Assembly (NCBI GenBank): GCA_905147135.1
Contig: LR990048.1
Span: 20,382,563 to 20,446,562 of the forward strand
Direction of reading: 5' to 3'
From: Blastobasis lacticolella
Lineage: Eukaryota; Arthropoda; Insecta; Lepidoptera; Blastobasidae
DNA length: 64,000 nt
The notes under the pieces were generated by a model. That model was not told where the DNA came from. It saw nothing but the letters and a program-made list of their open reading frames with translations, and made no database searches. A program made the translations under genes and the position numbers. Numbering within the stretch: the stretch's first letter is position 1; each line of letters opens with the position of its first letter. This document shows, piece by piece, positions 50,880 to 62,447 of this stretch.

Positions 50880-50965
50880 AAAGTAGATGTATAGTATATA
50901 TACAGTAGATATAGGGTAGGTGTAGGGGTGTAGGTGTAGGGTAGGTGTAGGGTAGGTGTAGGTAA
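50880..50965. repeat. Short tandem repeat, (GGTGTAGGGTA)n
   Basis: Repeated gtagggtaggtgtagg units with some tatagt variation. Confidence 0.85.
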
Positions 50966-51382
50966 ATAGTATAAAACAAAGTTGCTTCCCGCCGTCTGTC
51001 CCTTTGCAAATTATTATTTAAAAACGTAATAGTTATGAGGTATTGTCCTCATTATTTATCGTCATCAACAGTCTAACACAGATTAAATGGATTAATTGCT
51101 TAATAAATTTGAATAGGAACCATGTGATCATCAATCATCTTTTTGCTATGCACGGGAGCTGCGCGAGCATACGTCTTCAATTGTTTCGAAGACAAAGAAA
51201 AAATGCAACACGCCGCTCTCGCGCTATTACAGTGCAGCCTCAGTGGGTCTAAATAGGCCACTTCAGCGTCTGCTATTATGATTCGTATTAGAGTATCGCA
51301 AACTTATCTTATCCGGTGGCCAATACTGGAACTAAGTGACGCCATTTTGAATTGTCATGTCAATGTCAACAACAGAGATGCT

Positions 51383-52340
51383 GCCATGGACTTACTACCC
51401 AAAAGGACTGCGCACTGCTTTGACTAAAACCGGGCAGAGCGAGAGTCACCATCGATAGTCCTGTGTCCCTTTCTAGTGTTGCCACCATTGTTGATGCAAA
51501 TTCCGAATTACTTTTATTACTTAGCGCGGACACCGACCTACCGATCAGGGCCAGGCAGAGTCGGATCGGGTGCAATCTGAAGGTCATATTTTCACCAGGG
51601 TCCAGCCCAAGGATTCCCTACTACTCGGAACCCATTAGTCCTAAAATACTAGTTTCTAGAGAGAAATTATAGTACTTGTTGATCTACATTTCGAATGACA
51701 GCTGTCAAACTTAAAACTGCAATAACGCCTAAACTATTAGTGCTAGAACACTAGTTCTTAAAGAGATATGATAGTGCTCGTCGAGATCTACATTTCGGGT
51801 GGCAGCTGTCAAACTTAGAACTGTTGTAACTCGGAAACGATTGGTCTTACAACACTAGTTTCTAGAGTAATATAATAGTACTCATCGAGATCTACATTTC
51901 GAATGACAGTTTTAAGTTTGACAGCTGTCACCCGAAATGTAGATATCGACGAGTACTATCACTTCTCTTTAGGAACTATTGTTGCAGGATAAATCGTTAT
52001 CGAACTCTTTCATCTGTTTTGTGGAACAAAAAGTCGTAGGTTGATAATTATGTCGACTCGACGTTTGTCGGAGAAACGTTCAGTAGATCAAAAGGTATTT
52101 TGGCAACTACTTTTCGGATTGTACGGATTACCCCATAATAATACCAAATTCACGGTAAATATATTTCTCCTATAATGGCAACACCAAACATGACACTTGT
52201 CAATTTAGAATGACGGTGATTATGCCAATAACATTATGTTTACACTGTTAGAAAGGGACAAAGGACTATCGATGGTGACTCTCGCTCTGCCCGGTTTTAG
52301 TCAAAGCAGTGCGCAGTCCCTTTGGGTAGTAAGTCCATGG
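51383..52340. mobile_element. MITE-5, 958 bp, young
   Basis: Terminal inverted repeats of about 92 bp start ccatggacttactacccaaa and differ at two positions only. Flanked by atgct (51378-51382 and 52341-52345). The inside has ~103-bp tandem units and no transposase. Superfamily not assigned. Confidence 0.85.
51643..51995. repeat. ~103-bp tandem array inside MITE-5
   Basis: Units start near 51649, 51751 and 51855 (ctagtt(c/t)...gagatctacatttcg...gacagctgtcaaactta). The third unit turns into an inverted copy (gtttgacagctgtcacccga aatgtagat). Confidence 0.82.
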
Positions 52341-52406
52341 ATGCTATAGATGAGTTTGTGACAAATTATATGTATCATATTATGAAATGGTAATGTGGCC
52401 TCTTTG

Positions 52407-52929
52407 AACCTCCAATCAATTAAGAAATAAAGATGGAGTACTGTCAGTTTTGTCTGTCGAAAATGCGCAATGGAAAGCAATCATGCACATTTTCTGGTCC
52501 AACACCCAGGGCCCATTTTTTATTTGCCGTATACTATTCGCCCATTACAGAACTATTATAATATTCTCCTGACAGGCCACGGTCCTTTGCGTATTTCAAT
52601 TTAGGTAAACCCTTATTGCAAAACTTGCTGGTGTTAGATTTTCGCCGCGGAAACGGGCGTAATCTCGCCCCAAATTCCCGGGAATTCCCACACTCGATTC
52701 CGGGATTTCACGGCAACATACTGGCTGTAATTAACTTTTAATTAGTCCGGGATCACAGTGTGATGTACTTCATATATGGTGCTCATAAAACAAGAGTGAT
52801 TAGGCGGGAAGGGATGGCGAGGTAATCAACATATTGGGTTACTGTTTCGCTATTTTGGAAGAATCCTTATTTATTCAAACTGAAGAAAACTAATTAGTAA
52901 TTTAGACAGCATACGTACAATTTTCTAAC
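52407..52929. other. Unassigned; GC-richer single-copy-looking block
   Basis: 52600-52760 (ttcgccgcggaaacgggcgt) is not repeated in the window. No gene recognised. Confidence 0.3.
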
Positions 52930-52934
52930 ATTAG

Positions 52935-53200
52935 GTTGGGGCAGAAAATTTTAATTTTTTTTGGAAATGGCCGTGGAATGGCAATGGAACATTCTGATGA
53001 CATTTTGTAAGGTATGAGATCGAATTAAAGATAAAAAATGTAAACACACAACTGTCAATGTCAAACAGACTATCTAGGGGTATAAAACGGTTATGCATCA
53101 TGCACACTTTTCAGTGTGCTTTACAATGGCTGGTAAACTTTCGAAAACGAAACAAATCGATTTACCCCCATTTATTCTATCTAATTATTCTCCAACTTAG
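52935..53200 (+). mobile_element. Mariner-like 5' fragment
   Basis: ttaggttggggcagaaaatt resembles a mariner terminal repeat (ttaggttggg...). About 190 bp on, after a tataaaa-like motif, a short frame MAGKLSKTKQID opens. No catalytic domain or right end seen. Confidence 0.4.
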
Positions 53201-53799
53201 ACAAAATTAAGCTAACTGGTGCAAATCATTTATTTTTGATAACTAGCCTTTTCTACATCCGAGAACTATATATATAATTATATCTCTATTATTAGTGTTT
53301 CCTATACAGCGACCAAACATAAACTGTACTTCGTTTAAACAATTTCCGGTGAAACGAACCAACGATAAATGGGCGTTTATTAGAGAATGAACCGTTCGCT
53401 AATTTAATCTCTTTGTTAACTGTCATCCGGGAAACGTAAATAGTGTTTCGAAATGGCGTATTAGATCCCTCTATTTTCGAAATCGAGTATTAATTTTGTT
53501 ATGTAATGTACACTTAAAAATATTTGAGCAAATGTTTAACTGCGAAAAAAACGCCAATTTCATAGGCAAGGACCCAATTTTTAAGTGATGCTTAGCGATT
53601 CTAAATGAAATGACTTTTTTATTAACGGATCACGGTTTTATGGTTATCATTTTATTCCGACGACGGTTCAATCATTCAGTTATTATCGATCAAAAGGAAA
53701 GACCAGAAAACTAAGAGAAAATCCAGTACCTACACCAGAAAATATCAACATCATCGGCTCTGCCGTAGGACATTCAAAATACATAAATTCAAAATATTT
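53201..53799. other. Unassigned stretch
   Basis: No gene or repeat recognised. Confidence 0.3.
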
Positions 53800-54090
53800 T
53801 AATTGATTAGGACATTAAATATCTCTTTCAATCGTCAAAAAGGAGGGGGTTAGGAAAGTAGGATGGAAGCACACAGTGACACGCTGGCCGCCAATGGCAG
53901 CAGCAAACCCACCCCACACCAGTCACGACCGGACCGTGCCCGGCAATGCCAGGCAGACCCGGACCGTGCTCAATATATTATATAAGTACGTCTAGTAAAA
54001 TTGATAAAAACCACCTAAAACTACAGCAAGAGTAAGCCAGTCCACCAAGGCAGCACCCGTTCACGAGTAAAATTCTTTTTAATCCCAGAC
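53800..54090 (-). repeat. Family O repeat, one minisatellite unit
   Basis: gacattaaatatctctttca, ggagggggttaggaaagtag and ccggcaatgccaggcagacc. 54033-54062 (gccagtccaccaaggcagca) is the reverse of sequence at 63945-63970. Confidence 0.6.
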
Positions 54091-54099
54091 GAAAAAAGG

Positions 54100-54215
54100 A
54101 GGGGGCTATCTATAAAGAATTGGCCAAAAGGTTTTTACGGGGTCGGCAACGCGCGGCTGATGCCCCTGGTCCATAGACTGCGGTGACTGCTTACCATCAG
54201 GCAGCTTGTTTGCCA
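54100..54215 (+). repeat. LINE 3' end, copy of 4790-4935
   Basis: aaaggtttttacggggtcgg, caacgcgcggctgatgc and gcggtgactgcttaccatca. Confidence 0.55.
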
Positions 54216-54414
54216 CGTGAGTTGTATACAATAAAAACGTTGTATCTGTGGCTTTGTGTGACCGATTTAGATGCGGTTTTCTCTATTTGAAAAACTGTTT
54301 AATGAATTTGGTTGGAGCTTGTTTCATTAAAATCGGTTTTGGTGTTTGAAAATATTTGAGTTAAACTTAGTCGGGAGTTTTCCGACTTTTTCTGTCGGTT
54401 AGGCTATGCATCCA

Positions 54415-54510
54415 TCGGCTCTCTACGGTATGAACGATGTAGTCCGTTTGTCTCATGGGGTCGTCCCACGCTGCGATTGTTGGCACGTGGTTTCCGCCCC
54501 AGAATCTTTC
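54415..54510 (-). repeat. RTE-like LINE shard
   Basis: gtcgtcccacgctgcgattg and ggcacgtggtttccgcccca correspond to 28390-28450. Confidence 0.55.
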
Positions 54511-54520
54511 TATCTGTATA

Positions 54521-54690
54521 CATCTATACATTGTATAAAATAAAGTTCCTTCCCGCCGTTTGTCCCTATGTATCTATGTATGTTTATATGTTCGCTTTGA
54601 TCTGTTTAACTACGCAACGGATTTTAATGCGGTTTTCAACAGTAGCTAGAGTAATTCAAGAGGAAGGTTTACAAGTAAAAAAAAAGGGTT
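54521..54690 (-). repeat. Family N dispersed repeat
   Basis: ttccttcccgccgtttgtcc, acgcaacggattttaatgcg and gttttcaacagtagctagag. Confidence 0.62.
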
Positions 54691-55245
54691 GAAGTCGCAC
54701 CGGTTCTAGTGAAACATAAAAACCCATAGCCACAAATGTCCTGTACGACAACGACTCTAGTGAAACGTCTATCCATAAGCCTTCCTAGGGAATAAAATCG
54801 ATTCCGATTTTTACACTTCTAGGAACACACTTTATTCCCCAGGGTACGCTTTAATCTCGGAAAGATCGTGGACATTTATTGGAAAATTGGATATACTCAG
54901 TCCCAATTTTCAACGACTTTTACCTCATTTCTCTTTCTTTTCGTACCGGGAACACTGCGCTTTTGCTGTCGGACATATTGACATTAACTAGTTAATAAGA
55001 TATATAACAGATTAATATGTAGCTGACGTGAATGATGATGTAAAAATAAAAAAGGTGTGTATCACAGAAATCAAAAAGAACCCGACTGCTATTAAAAAAC
55101 AGAACAGCAAAAAATTCTTCCAAGTGCACCTTTAAGTTGTACATGATTGTTACATCGCCTTTTGAAGACCATAAAGCATAAGCCTCTACTCTTTAAAAAC
55201 TACCTTAATTATTCCCAAAACTACATTAACTAATCAAGAGGTAGT
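54691..55245. other. Unassigned stretch
   Basis: No gene or repeat recognised. Confidence 0.3.
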
Positions 55246-55592
55246 CAGTTGTTGGTCATCTGACGTCCCAGTTGTGCTCTCGCGTGGAAGGACTCAGGGT
55301 CCTCCTTGTCCATAATCCAGGATTTGGCAAATCAGGTAATTACAATGGAGCGACTGCCATCTGACCTCCGTGACCCTGTAAACAGGGAAACCTGACCAGA
55401 TTGGATCTTGGTTAGACATTGTCGCCTGAATGTGCATGCGTCCGATTTTTCCTTCACCGTAGGATAGTGTTCAACTATCGTACATAACTCAGAAACGAGT
55501 AATTGGTACATGACGTTGGTGGCACTGGGGTTCGAACCCGGCAAGGCCAGGATACGAGTCGGACCCCTTAACCATTAGGCCACCAACGCTCC
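55246..55592 (-). mobile_element. SINE-A, near full length
   Basis: tcatctgacgtcccagttgt, aatccaggatttggcaaatc, and the head at the right with ggggttcgaacccggc (intact reverse B box) and taggccaccaacgctccc. Confidence 0.87.
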
Positions 55593-55714
55593 CAATGTAG
55601 AGCTAGTTAGTTACAAAAAATGTTATGACTACCGACAATTATTATAAAGATTCTGTAGGTAAATGCTCACTTTTGCATGTTATTTTAGTGAATAACGTAA
55701 AGTTTTAATATGTT

Positions 55715-55880
55715 TTTCGGCAGATGAACAGGCAAACGGGCCACCTGATGGAATGTGGTAACCGCCGCCTATGGACATTAGCCACACCAGGGGCACTACT
55801 AATGTGTTGCCCACCTCCGAAGATACCTCTTGATATACCTCTTGAACGATCCCATGTCATAGACCAAAGGGAACACTGCA
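55715..55880 (-). repeat. LINE 3' end (accatcaggtgg type), copy 2
   Basis: cggcagatgaacaggcaaac, gggccacctgatggaatgtg, gttgcccacctcc and cttgaacgatcccatgtcat. Confidence 0.65.
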
Positions 55881-56769
55881 GCTGGGAGCCTAGTCCACAT
55901 CCGAATCGTAAATTTATATACTTACAAGATAGAATCTCATAGTATGAATCTGCTGTGCTGATTGTTGCAGTTGAATCAGCATCATATTTTTGCTTATGGT
56001 GCTAAAGGAAGTTATAAACACTCAGTCTCAAACAAATTTCTGTCTCAAAAAAAGCAAAATTAGGAACCCATGGTGTGAATTACTATCTGGTCTGTTCTTT
56101 TTTACTGTTAGGTTTACATATTACATAGATGAAAAATTGTGTTGTGAGCAAAATGTTGGTAGGTTTTTGCTTGCTTTACTGTCTGTACTTCATATCTCCA
56201 TCCCATTTTACCCCTTCCTATTTGAAATTCGGAGAACGAAATCCCATTGGGTCCCGGGAATAGTATAACTTCCAATTAATGAAATTGGCTCAGTAGTTTC
56301 AGTAGAGAAATATTTGAGTCCTTAGATAACTGGTACACATAATCATTTCATTTTGGTAACTACCTTATTCATAAAATTACGTCGAGTTAAAGAGGCAAAA
56401 CAGACGACAAATGAAAAAGGAGTATTATCAAAGTCCTGTAAATCTTAAAGAAAATATTTTTATTTCATTTTTGGAACTTACTGTCTGTTACTCTCCTCTC
56501 AAAAATCAGTATTAATTTATGCTCATATTATGTCCTGTACAATGAAAAATATTGACCACGGTCTCCCACTGGGGACCCTTAGACTGTTTGAACAGTCTCA
56601 ACAGCATATAATTATTGTTTGCTTCGTCCAGTTTATGAAACGCTTGTCAATGCATGGAAACTCTTTCCGACTCTTTCTACAACTCCTCATAGAAGGGTGA
56701 AATTAAATTGATGACAAACATTGGATTAACGTACTAGAATCTGGCCATTAAATACGCAAGGACTACAGC
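55881..56769. other. Unassigned stretch
   Basis: A 92-codon frame at 55990-56268 (+) has no recognised motif. 56262-56330 resembles a LINE 3' repeat (ttggctcagtagtttcagta). Confidence 0.3.
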
Positions 56770-57160
56770 GCACGTGCAAAATGTGGATTGAGCTCCCTCC
56801 CGAAGTCATTGCTTTGCACTTCAACTTGGAGTTGTTCAAAGGGTAATATCTACAGATTCCCACTTCCATTTCACTTTTCTGCCACCGCACCCTTCAACGA
56901 TGAGAAAGATTTCATTCACATAATTTTGGTGTCTGGCATCCAACTAACGTATACAAGATGTGGAATGAGTTTCCTCCCGAAGTCTTTCCTTAGCACTGCA
57001 TTTTACATTGAGTTATTCAAAAAGCATGTCAATAGGCACAAAGTCAAAGTCCAGCGCCGCATATGCTCCTCTTAGATTGCAGATGTCCTGGACAACGGTG
57101 GCCGCTTTCCATCAGGTGGACAATCCATCCGTGTGCCTCACTTCGCAAAAAATGCTTTGT
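56770..57160 (+). pseudogene. LINE ORF2 C-terminus, tandemly duplicated
   Basis: Two similar segments about 180 bp apart: KMWIELPPEVIALHFNLELF (from about 56776) and MWNEFPPEVFP with a frame-shifted FYIELFKKHVNRH (from about 56959). Both match the W-N-x-L-P-(P/L)-x-(V/I)-F ... (L/F)-F-K-(K/R)-x-V LINE C-terminus. The second is followed by tttccatcaggtggacaatc, the accatcaggtgg-type 3' end. Confidence 0.68.
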
Positions 57161-58083
57161 AATACCAATACTAATTACGTCGAAAAAAGTGGTCGAAAAA
57201 GAATAACTTCCCCAGTAGTGCAAACTTTGTTAGCAGTTCATAACAGCCGAAACCTTAATTAAGAAAGTTCCTGTAATTAGGTAAAAGTTTTGGGGCAATC
57301 ATTGAAATTCCACACTCATTCTCAATTGTTTATTATATAATGACATTTAGATATTTCCATTTACTTTACGCTGTACAGTATATTTATTCGTGTTTATGTT
57401 TTGATGTACTCTCGACACAATGACAGGCTTTCATAACAAACTTTGTACTTACAAAGGTCTGCTCGAGTTCAGTTCTGGAGGGCTTTAGAACAAAATCAGC
57501 TTTGAATGTGATTTATTACATTTAGACAGTGGTTGCAACTTTGTGTTCAGTAATTTTTTTTTGTTTTATTCCGCTAGGGCGTATCGGCGCTTTATTCTTA
57601 AGCTGAATATGTATGAAATGTGTGTGTGTGTCTAATGTACCTTTTAAGCAATGTATTGTTAGGTCAGTTGTTACTATATCAGCGGATGTCCTGCCTGATG
57701 CTTTACGCATACTATCTACCATATTCTATAAACCGAATGAAAAACCTAATATTAGTACTTCTGCAACAGCATTCAATTGATCAAGAAGTGTTTGTTATCT
57801 TAGCTGTTCATACTTCAGTAACTAGCCTTTTAAAGTTCGGGGTTTCCTCCCGCGTACCTTTGTTTACGAGTACACACGTGATTCAAGATTTCCATACAAA
57901 TTTGAAAACCCGTGCAACTTTGAAACGTCATATTTTAACGAAATTATGACAAATCACAAGCATAGATATTGATTTCTAGATCACGTCTACAAAATTTGTT
58001 GGGCTTTGATAGTGTAATATTGAAAATATGATCAAACTACGAGCACTTAGACACTTCGCAGTTTATTTGCGGTATAATAATCA
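57161..58083. other. Unassigned stretch
   Basis: A 109-codon frame at 57620-57949 (+) has no recognised motif and crosses a short TG run. No gene called. Confidence 0.3.
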
Positions 58084-58490
58084 TCTTGGCGTCAATATGC
58101 TGAGTGGGGTCCCTTTTACACATGCATTACACCACTAACACACACCACTTATCTACTACTATACGCATCGACACTGTGCTAGCTTTTATTTGCTTCTGCT
58201 TTTATGTGCTTTTTGTTAATTTTTATGTAGGTACTTTCTCTTTTCTTCTGTGTTACAAAATGTCGTGTTTTCCAAATTTTTGTGTTGTGGTGATTCTGTT
58301 TGTGTAAATAAATATTTCTTATTCTTATTCTAATATTCCGGTTGTGAGCTCACGTGTGAGGGCCCGGGGTCGACCTTGACCATGATCCAGGATTTGGCAG
58401 ATAAGGCAATTACTGTGGAGCAACTGTCATCTGACCTCCGTAACCCTGGTAACAGGGGAACCTGACCAAATTGGTACATCGTTTGGCTGC
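58084..58490 (-). mobile_element. SINE-A interrupted by family G
   Basis: tcttggcgtcaatat on the left of the insertion and tccggttgtgagctcacgtg on the right, then catgatccaggatttggcag and ggtaacaggggaacctgacc. The tRNA-like head is missing. Confidence 0.82.
58099..58331 (+). mobile_element. Family G retroposon nested in SINE-A
   Basis: catgcattacaccactaaca, cgacactgtgctagctttta, ttgtgttgtggtgattctgt and a (TTATTC)n tail, flanked by aatat (58094-58098 and 58332-58336). Same family as 19205-19490. Confidence 0.8.
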
Positions 58491-60300
58491 AGTATATAGT
58501 ACTAAAATAAACTGTGAGTTTTGAGTTAAGTACAAGTCATGATAATAAGTCATAATTTTTTAAAGGTCTTAATTATAATTTTAATTTTAATGACTCGAAT
58601 CACAAATCAAACTGTCCACGTTTCGCGACGTTATATTCTGTGTTATTAAAACCTTGTTATCGAGAGTACACAAATTATATATTTATAAAATTGACAACTT
58701 TTATAATAAACATCAATATTTTATTAATTTACATAATCCAAAACAATGTCCACACAAAATATATTGGCACGTCAATGTCTTTTATACAAACATAACTTCA
58801 TATTATCACACTGCATCGTATATTAAATATAACATAGTCATTTAAAGAAAAGAAAATTTACTTCTCCCCCCCCTCCCCCATATTATGCAAGCGAGAGGCA
58901 TATATAAGCGCAATTTTTCCCTTTCTTTAAATGACTGAGTATTAAAATTATCTACTTACATTAAATAACAAATATATTATAATTACAGTTTTATATCGTT
59001 GTTACACAATCGATACCTTTTTAATTGCGTTAGTTGACAATTTTTTTTCAGTGGTTGCCATAATTCTGATTATGGCAATAATTATAGATCAGTAGATGTC
59101 ACTGAATAAAACGCTATTTATTGAAAATCATCAACCCCAATATTATTAATTTATTACACTATTAAATTATTTACATACTTACAATCAATATAATTTAAAT
59201 AATTTTTACACTTATATTAAAATGAGTGAAGTCAGTCGTGCGTTGAAAGTTATGTGTGGAGAGAAGTATATCAATTATTCATCAAGTACAACATTATTTT
59301 TATAGAGAATAACATATCACTTTTCATAGGATACCCAATAGATGCAGTTTAATATAAAGAAATTTGAATTTCCTATTGTATAATATAGAATGAGTTAATA
59401 TAGGCAATCGATATTAATTTTTTAAATTTTAATTTTAAATTATAAATTGATTTATTTACGAGTACGATTAGGTAGATCAATTATCTCCTAACGTCTAAAT
59501 TTATTATAAAAACAAAATAGAAAGAGCGTAAATTTCAACGTAAATAATAGTTAACCCAACCAAATTAATTTACAAATCGAAAAAACAATGGGATAAACAT
59601 TTTTTAAAAGGACGGATAAAGGATATAGGTAATGAGCAATTGGATCACAATTTATTCGATTTGTCAAAATGTGTTTATAAAATAACAACTTTCGTTTAAT
59701 GAAACTTAGATATTACTGATAAAACTTATCTAATTACAGTACAATTTTCTTGTTGACTACTTCTAAATTTAGCTCATCTTTCTCATCACTGTTTAAAAAA
59801 TATAATAATATCGATAACGTTCTCTCGCTGTAATAAAAACGCTAAATTATTTGTCTTATAATAATAATAAATTTCTATGCTTCTGAGTACCCCTTGAATA
59901 ATTAAGACTGTGTATTTTTTTAAATATATACTTTAATTTAACGTTAATTAACTTAACGAATTAAATTTTGAATAAATAAATTTCATAATTAGTGTGTACC
60001 CTTTGTTTAAGTTTAAAGTACTAATTTATATTTTAGAATATCAATAGTTTTCTGGAGCTGAAAATATCTGTGCATAATCTTGAATTTATCCTTCATTGGG
60101 ATGATTATTCCTCTGTATTAGTTGCATAAAAGTACCATCACTTGACATCATTTGTTAATTTTCAATTGTTTTTACTAATAAAGGCACTTGTTTAACAATC
60201 ATGACTATTAACGTCCAGAAAAATAAATCTATTCTTACGCTGATTCGTTCTACTGCACTAGCCGCAACTGCATCTGTAAGTAAAATGTACAGTTTTTTAT
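58491..60300. other. Long AT-rich unassigned region
   Basis: No gene or known repeat recognised over 1.8 kb, the longest such stretch. 58836-58937 holds an inverted repeat (agtcatttaaagaaa / tttctttaaatgact) around a C-rich ctcccccccctccccca run. It could be an unrecognised element or host DNA. Confidence 0.4.
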
Positions 60301-60304
60301 TAGA

Positions 60305-60440
60305 ACTAGAGAACCGCCCCGGCTTCACACAGGTTTTCCCGGCTTTTACTTTACTATAATACATATGTATTATACCTATAAATAATTCAGAAGAAATTCT
60401 CTAGCCGATGGTGAAAACCGCATGGAAAACCAGTAAGTAG
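60305..60440 (+). repeat. Family N dispersed repeat
   Basis: gagaaccgccccggcttcac, acaggttttcccggctttta, cagaagaaattctctagccg and atggtgaaaaccgcatgg. Confidence 0.65.
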
Positions 60441-60550
60441 TTTTTGAGTTTATTGCGAATACTGTTTATCTGGTGGTAAGTGATCACCAACGGCCATGGT
60501 CACTGAGAATGTCTGTGATTTTCGATTAGGTATTGTCGTACAGTACGAGT

Positions 60551-60690
60551 AGTGTCCGGCAGAGTAGAATAGCACCAACTCCTTATACTCGTGGGTGTCG
60601 TACAAGGCGACTAATATTTTTGAGTCAAAAGATCTAGTCTCCGTAGGCTGTGATGTAATGATGTGTTGTGATGATGATGATTGTCGTAGA
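60551..60690 (+). mobile_element. Family C retroposon, internal deletion
   Basis: tagtgtccggcagagtagaa, gggtgtcgtacaaggcgact, then directly ccgtaggctgtgatgtaatg and a gatgatgatg tail. Confidence 0.72.
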
Positions 60691-61051
60691 ATTATTTATG
60701 ATTTTCATTACTATTTTGTACCTATACTAATACTATAAAAAGGAACAGTTTTTATGTTTGTAAGTTTGGTTGTATTTTGGGAGTGATCTCCGAAGCTACA
60801 TTATTCCTGAGGGATACTTTAATATTTACACAGGTCCGAACTGCAGAGCATCGTGTCCAATCGTAGTATTTGACATTGACATTCACGTCGCCCCCGTACC
60901 AAGGAAATGCCTGGTACTAAGACACGACAATTAACTGACAATTTCGCGATTATAATGTTCATTGTTTCCTATGGATTGTTACTTTCATTTACGAGTTTAA
61001 GCACTTTGGAAGCACATTAGGACCAACATAGCTACGGATAAATAATGAAAT

Positions 61052-61398
61052 AATCATCTTCTGGCGCACAAGGGCCCGTGGTCCGCCTTGACTACGATCC
61101 AAGATTTGGCAGATTAGGTAATTACAATGAAGCAACTGCCATCTGACCTCCGTGACCATACTACTAGGGGAACCTAACCAGATTGGACCATGGTTACACA
61201 TTCAGTCGCCTGAATCCCTTATATTTTCCCTCGCCGTAAAAGTATCGGTAAGCATTCAACGAATGTATTTAGCTCTTCTAACTAACGTACAACAAATAAA
61301 CTTACAAAAGAGACATTTGTAAATGGCGGCAGTGGGCTTCGGACCCGGTACCTCTCGCTTACTAGTCGGATACCTTAATCACTAGGCCACCAACACTC
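61052..61398 (-). mobile_element. SINE-A, near full length
   Basis: atcatcttctggcgcacaag at the left (a deletion joins the tail to the cgcacgag block), the body, and ttcggacccggtacctctcg with ccactaggccaccaacac-like head at the right. Confidence 0.85.
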
Positions 61399-61408
61399 TT
61401 ACATCCTA

Positions 61409-61890
61409 TACAGGGTATAAAAAGACCGCTAGCATTAATTGCAACCTCATATTTTACCTACGAAACTGAACAACTTTCCCCAAGAAACATACCCGCAGAA
61501 ACTCATAGTTTAGACAGAAATCGAGATTCTTTTTTTAAAAAAAGTTGTATTTTTGTACTAAAATTATCAAGTATCAATAACTACATCGTTCACAATTAAT
61601 TTAGACACTCAAAGTTCAAATTTAAGTTGAAATAAATGCAATTTAAGTAAAAGCGCGCAATGTAAAGCGTGCAGGCCGGCCGGCCGCGCGACGTCAGTGG
61701 CCACCCAGTGGCGAGCGAGGGGCGTGCGCCGGACGATGAACATTGCGCGTCGCAATTAATTATTTATTTTAGGTAGCGAAATTATGAAGTCATTTCCGCG
61801 GGTATGTTTCTTGGGGAAAATTGTTCAGTTTCATGAGTAGATTTGGGTGAGGTGTTTCAATTAATGCTAGCGGTCCTTTTACACCCTGTA
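61409..61890. mobile_element. MITE-3, 482 bp, TA target, GC-rich core
   Basis: Left tacagggtataaaaagaccg ctagcattaatt; right reverse-complements to tacagggtgtaaaaggaccg ctagcattaatt. The similarity extends about 95 bp through aacatacccgc, and TA lies outside each end. A GC-rich centre (61665-61755, ggccggccggccgcgcgacg) breaks the AT-rich flanks. No coding capacity. Confidence 0.88.
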
Positions 61891-61892
61891 TA

Positions 61893-62447
61893 ACTAAAAT
61901 TAATTTTGCTCCTCTTACATGCATTTATCCTGAATAAACGGGGTCTAACAAATATTCATACTTAACGCAAACTTTCACATTAATAATATCAGTAGAGAGA
62001 AAATCGCCAAATATTATATTCCTTGAAAAACAGATCAACCACAAAAGAAACCATTTTGTTCTGTAATAATTTTCTATATTTACATTCCAACTTATATCAA
62101 CAACTTCCTCCTCCATGCCTCTAGCTCTGAGGCATTTCTTAGCGAATTGTTGTACGGGGCTCTTATAAAATATGAGGTAGCAATTTCAGATATATTTGCA
62201 TTACATTTTTGCTTGAAATGAAACGTTTCTTTACTGAGTCCCTCTCTGTGAAACGTGAGAGCATTGGATATTGGATATTGTTCAAAATTGGAATAAAAAT
62301 AAATTCTTTTTAATTTTGAGATACTATTTTGGCCAGGAAAATATCATATGACTGTATGGTGTCGAATAGATTTTCTTTTTTTATGGCGACTTCAGCAGTT
62401 CAATTGATTGATTATGTCCATATTACAATTTGAAGATTACTAAGACT
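61893..62447. other. Unassigned stretch
   Basis: AT-rich. A 63-codon minus frame at 61925-62116 is without motif. No gene recognised. Confidence 0.3.

Larger units (their letters stand above)
51251..52406. mobile_element. MITE-4 copy split by MITE-5
   Basis: Left half: ggccacttcag, attatgattcgtattagagt, ccggtggccaatactggaac and gacgccattttgaattgtca. Right half: gtttgtgacaaattatatgt, catattatgaaatggtaatg and tggcc. Together they reconstitute MITE-4 as at 31111-31300. Confidence 0.78.

Noticed and set aside
51643..51995. Satellite DNA array
   Set aside because: Only two to three units, one inverted, all confined within MITE-5.
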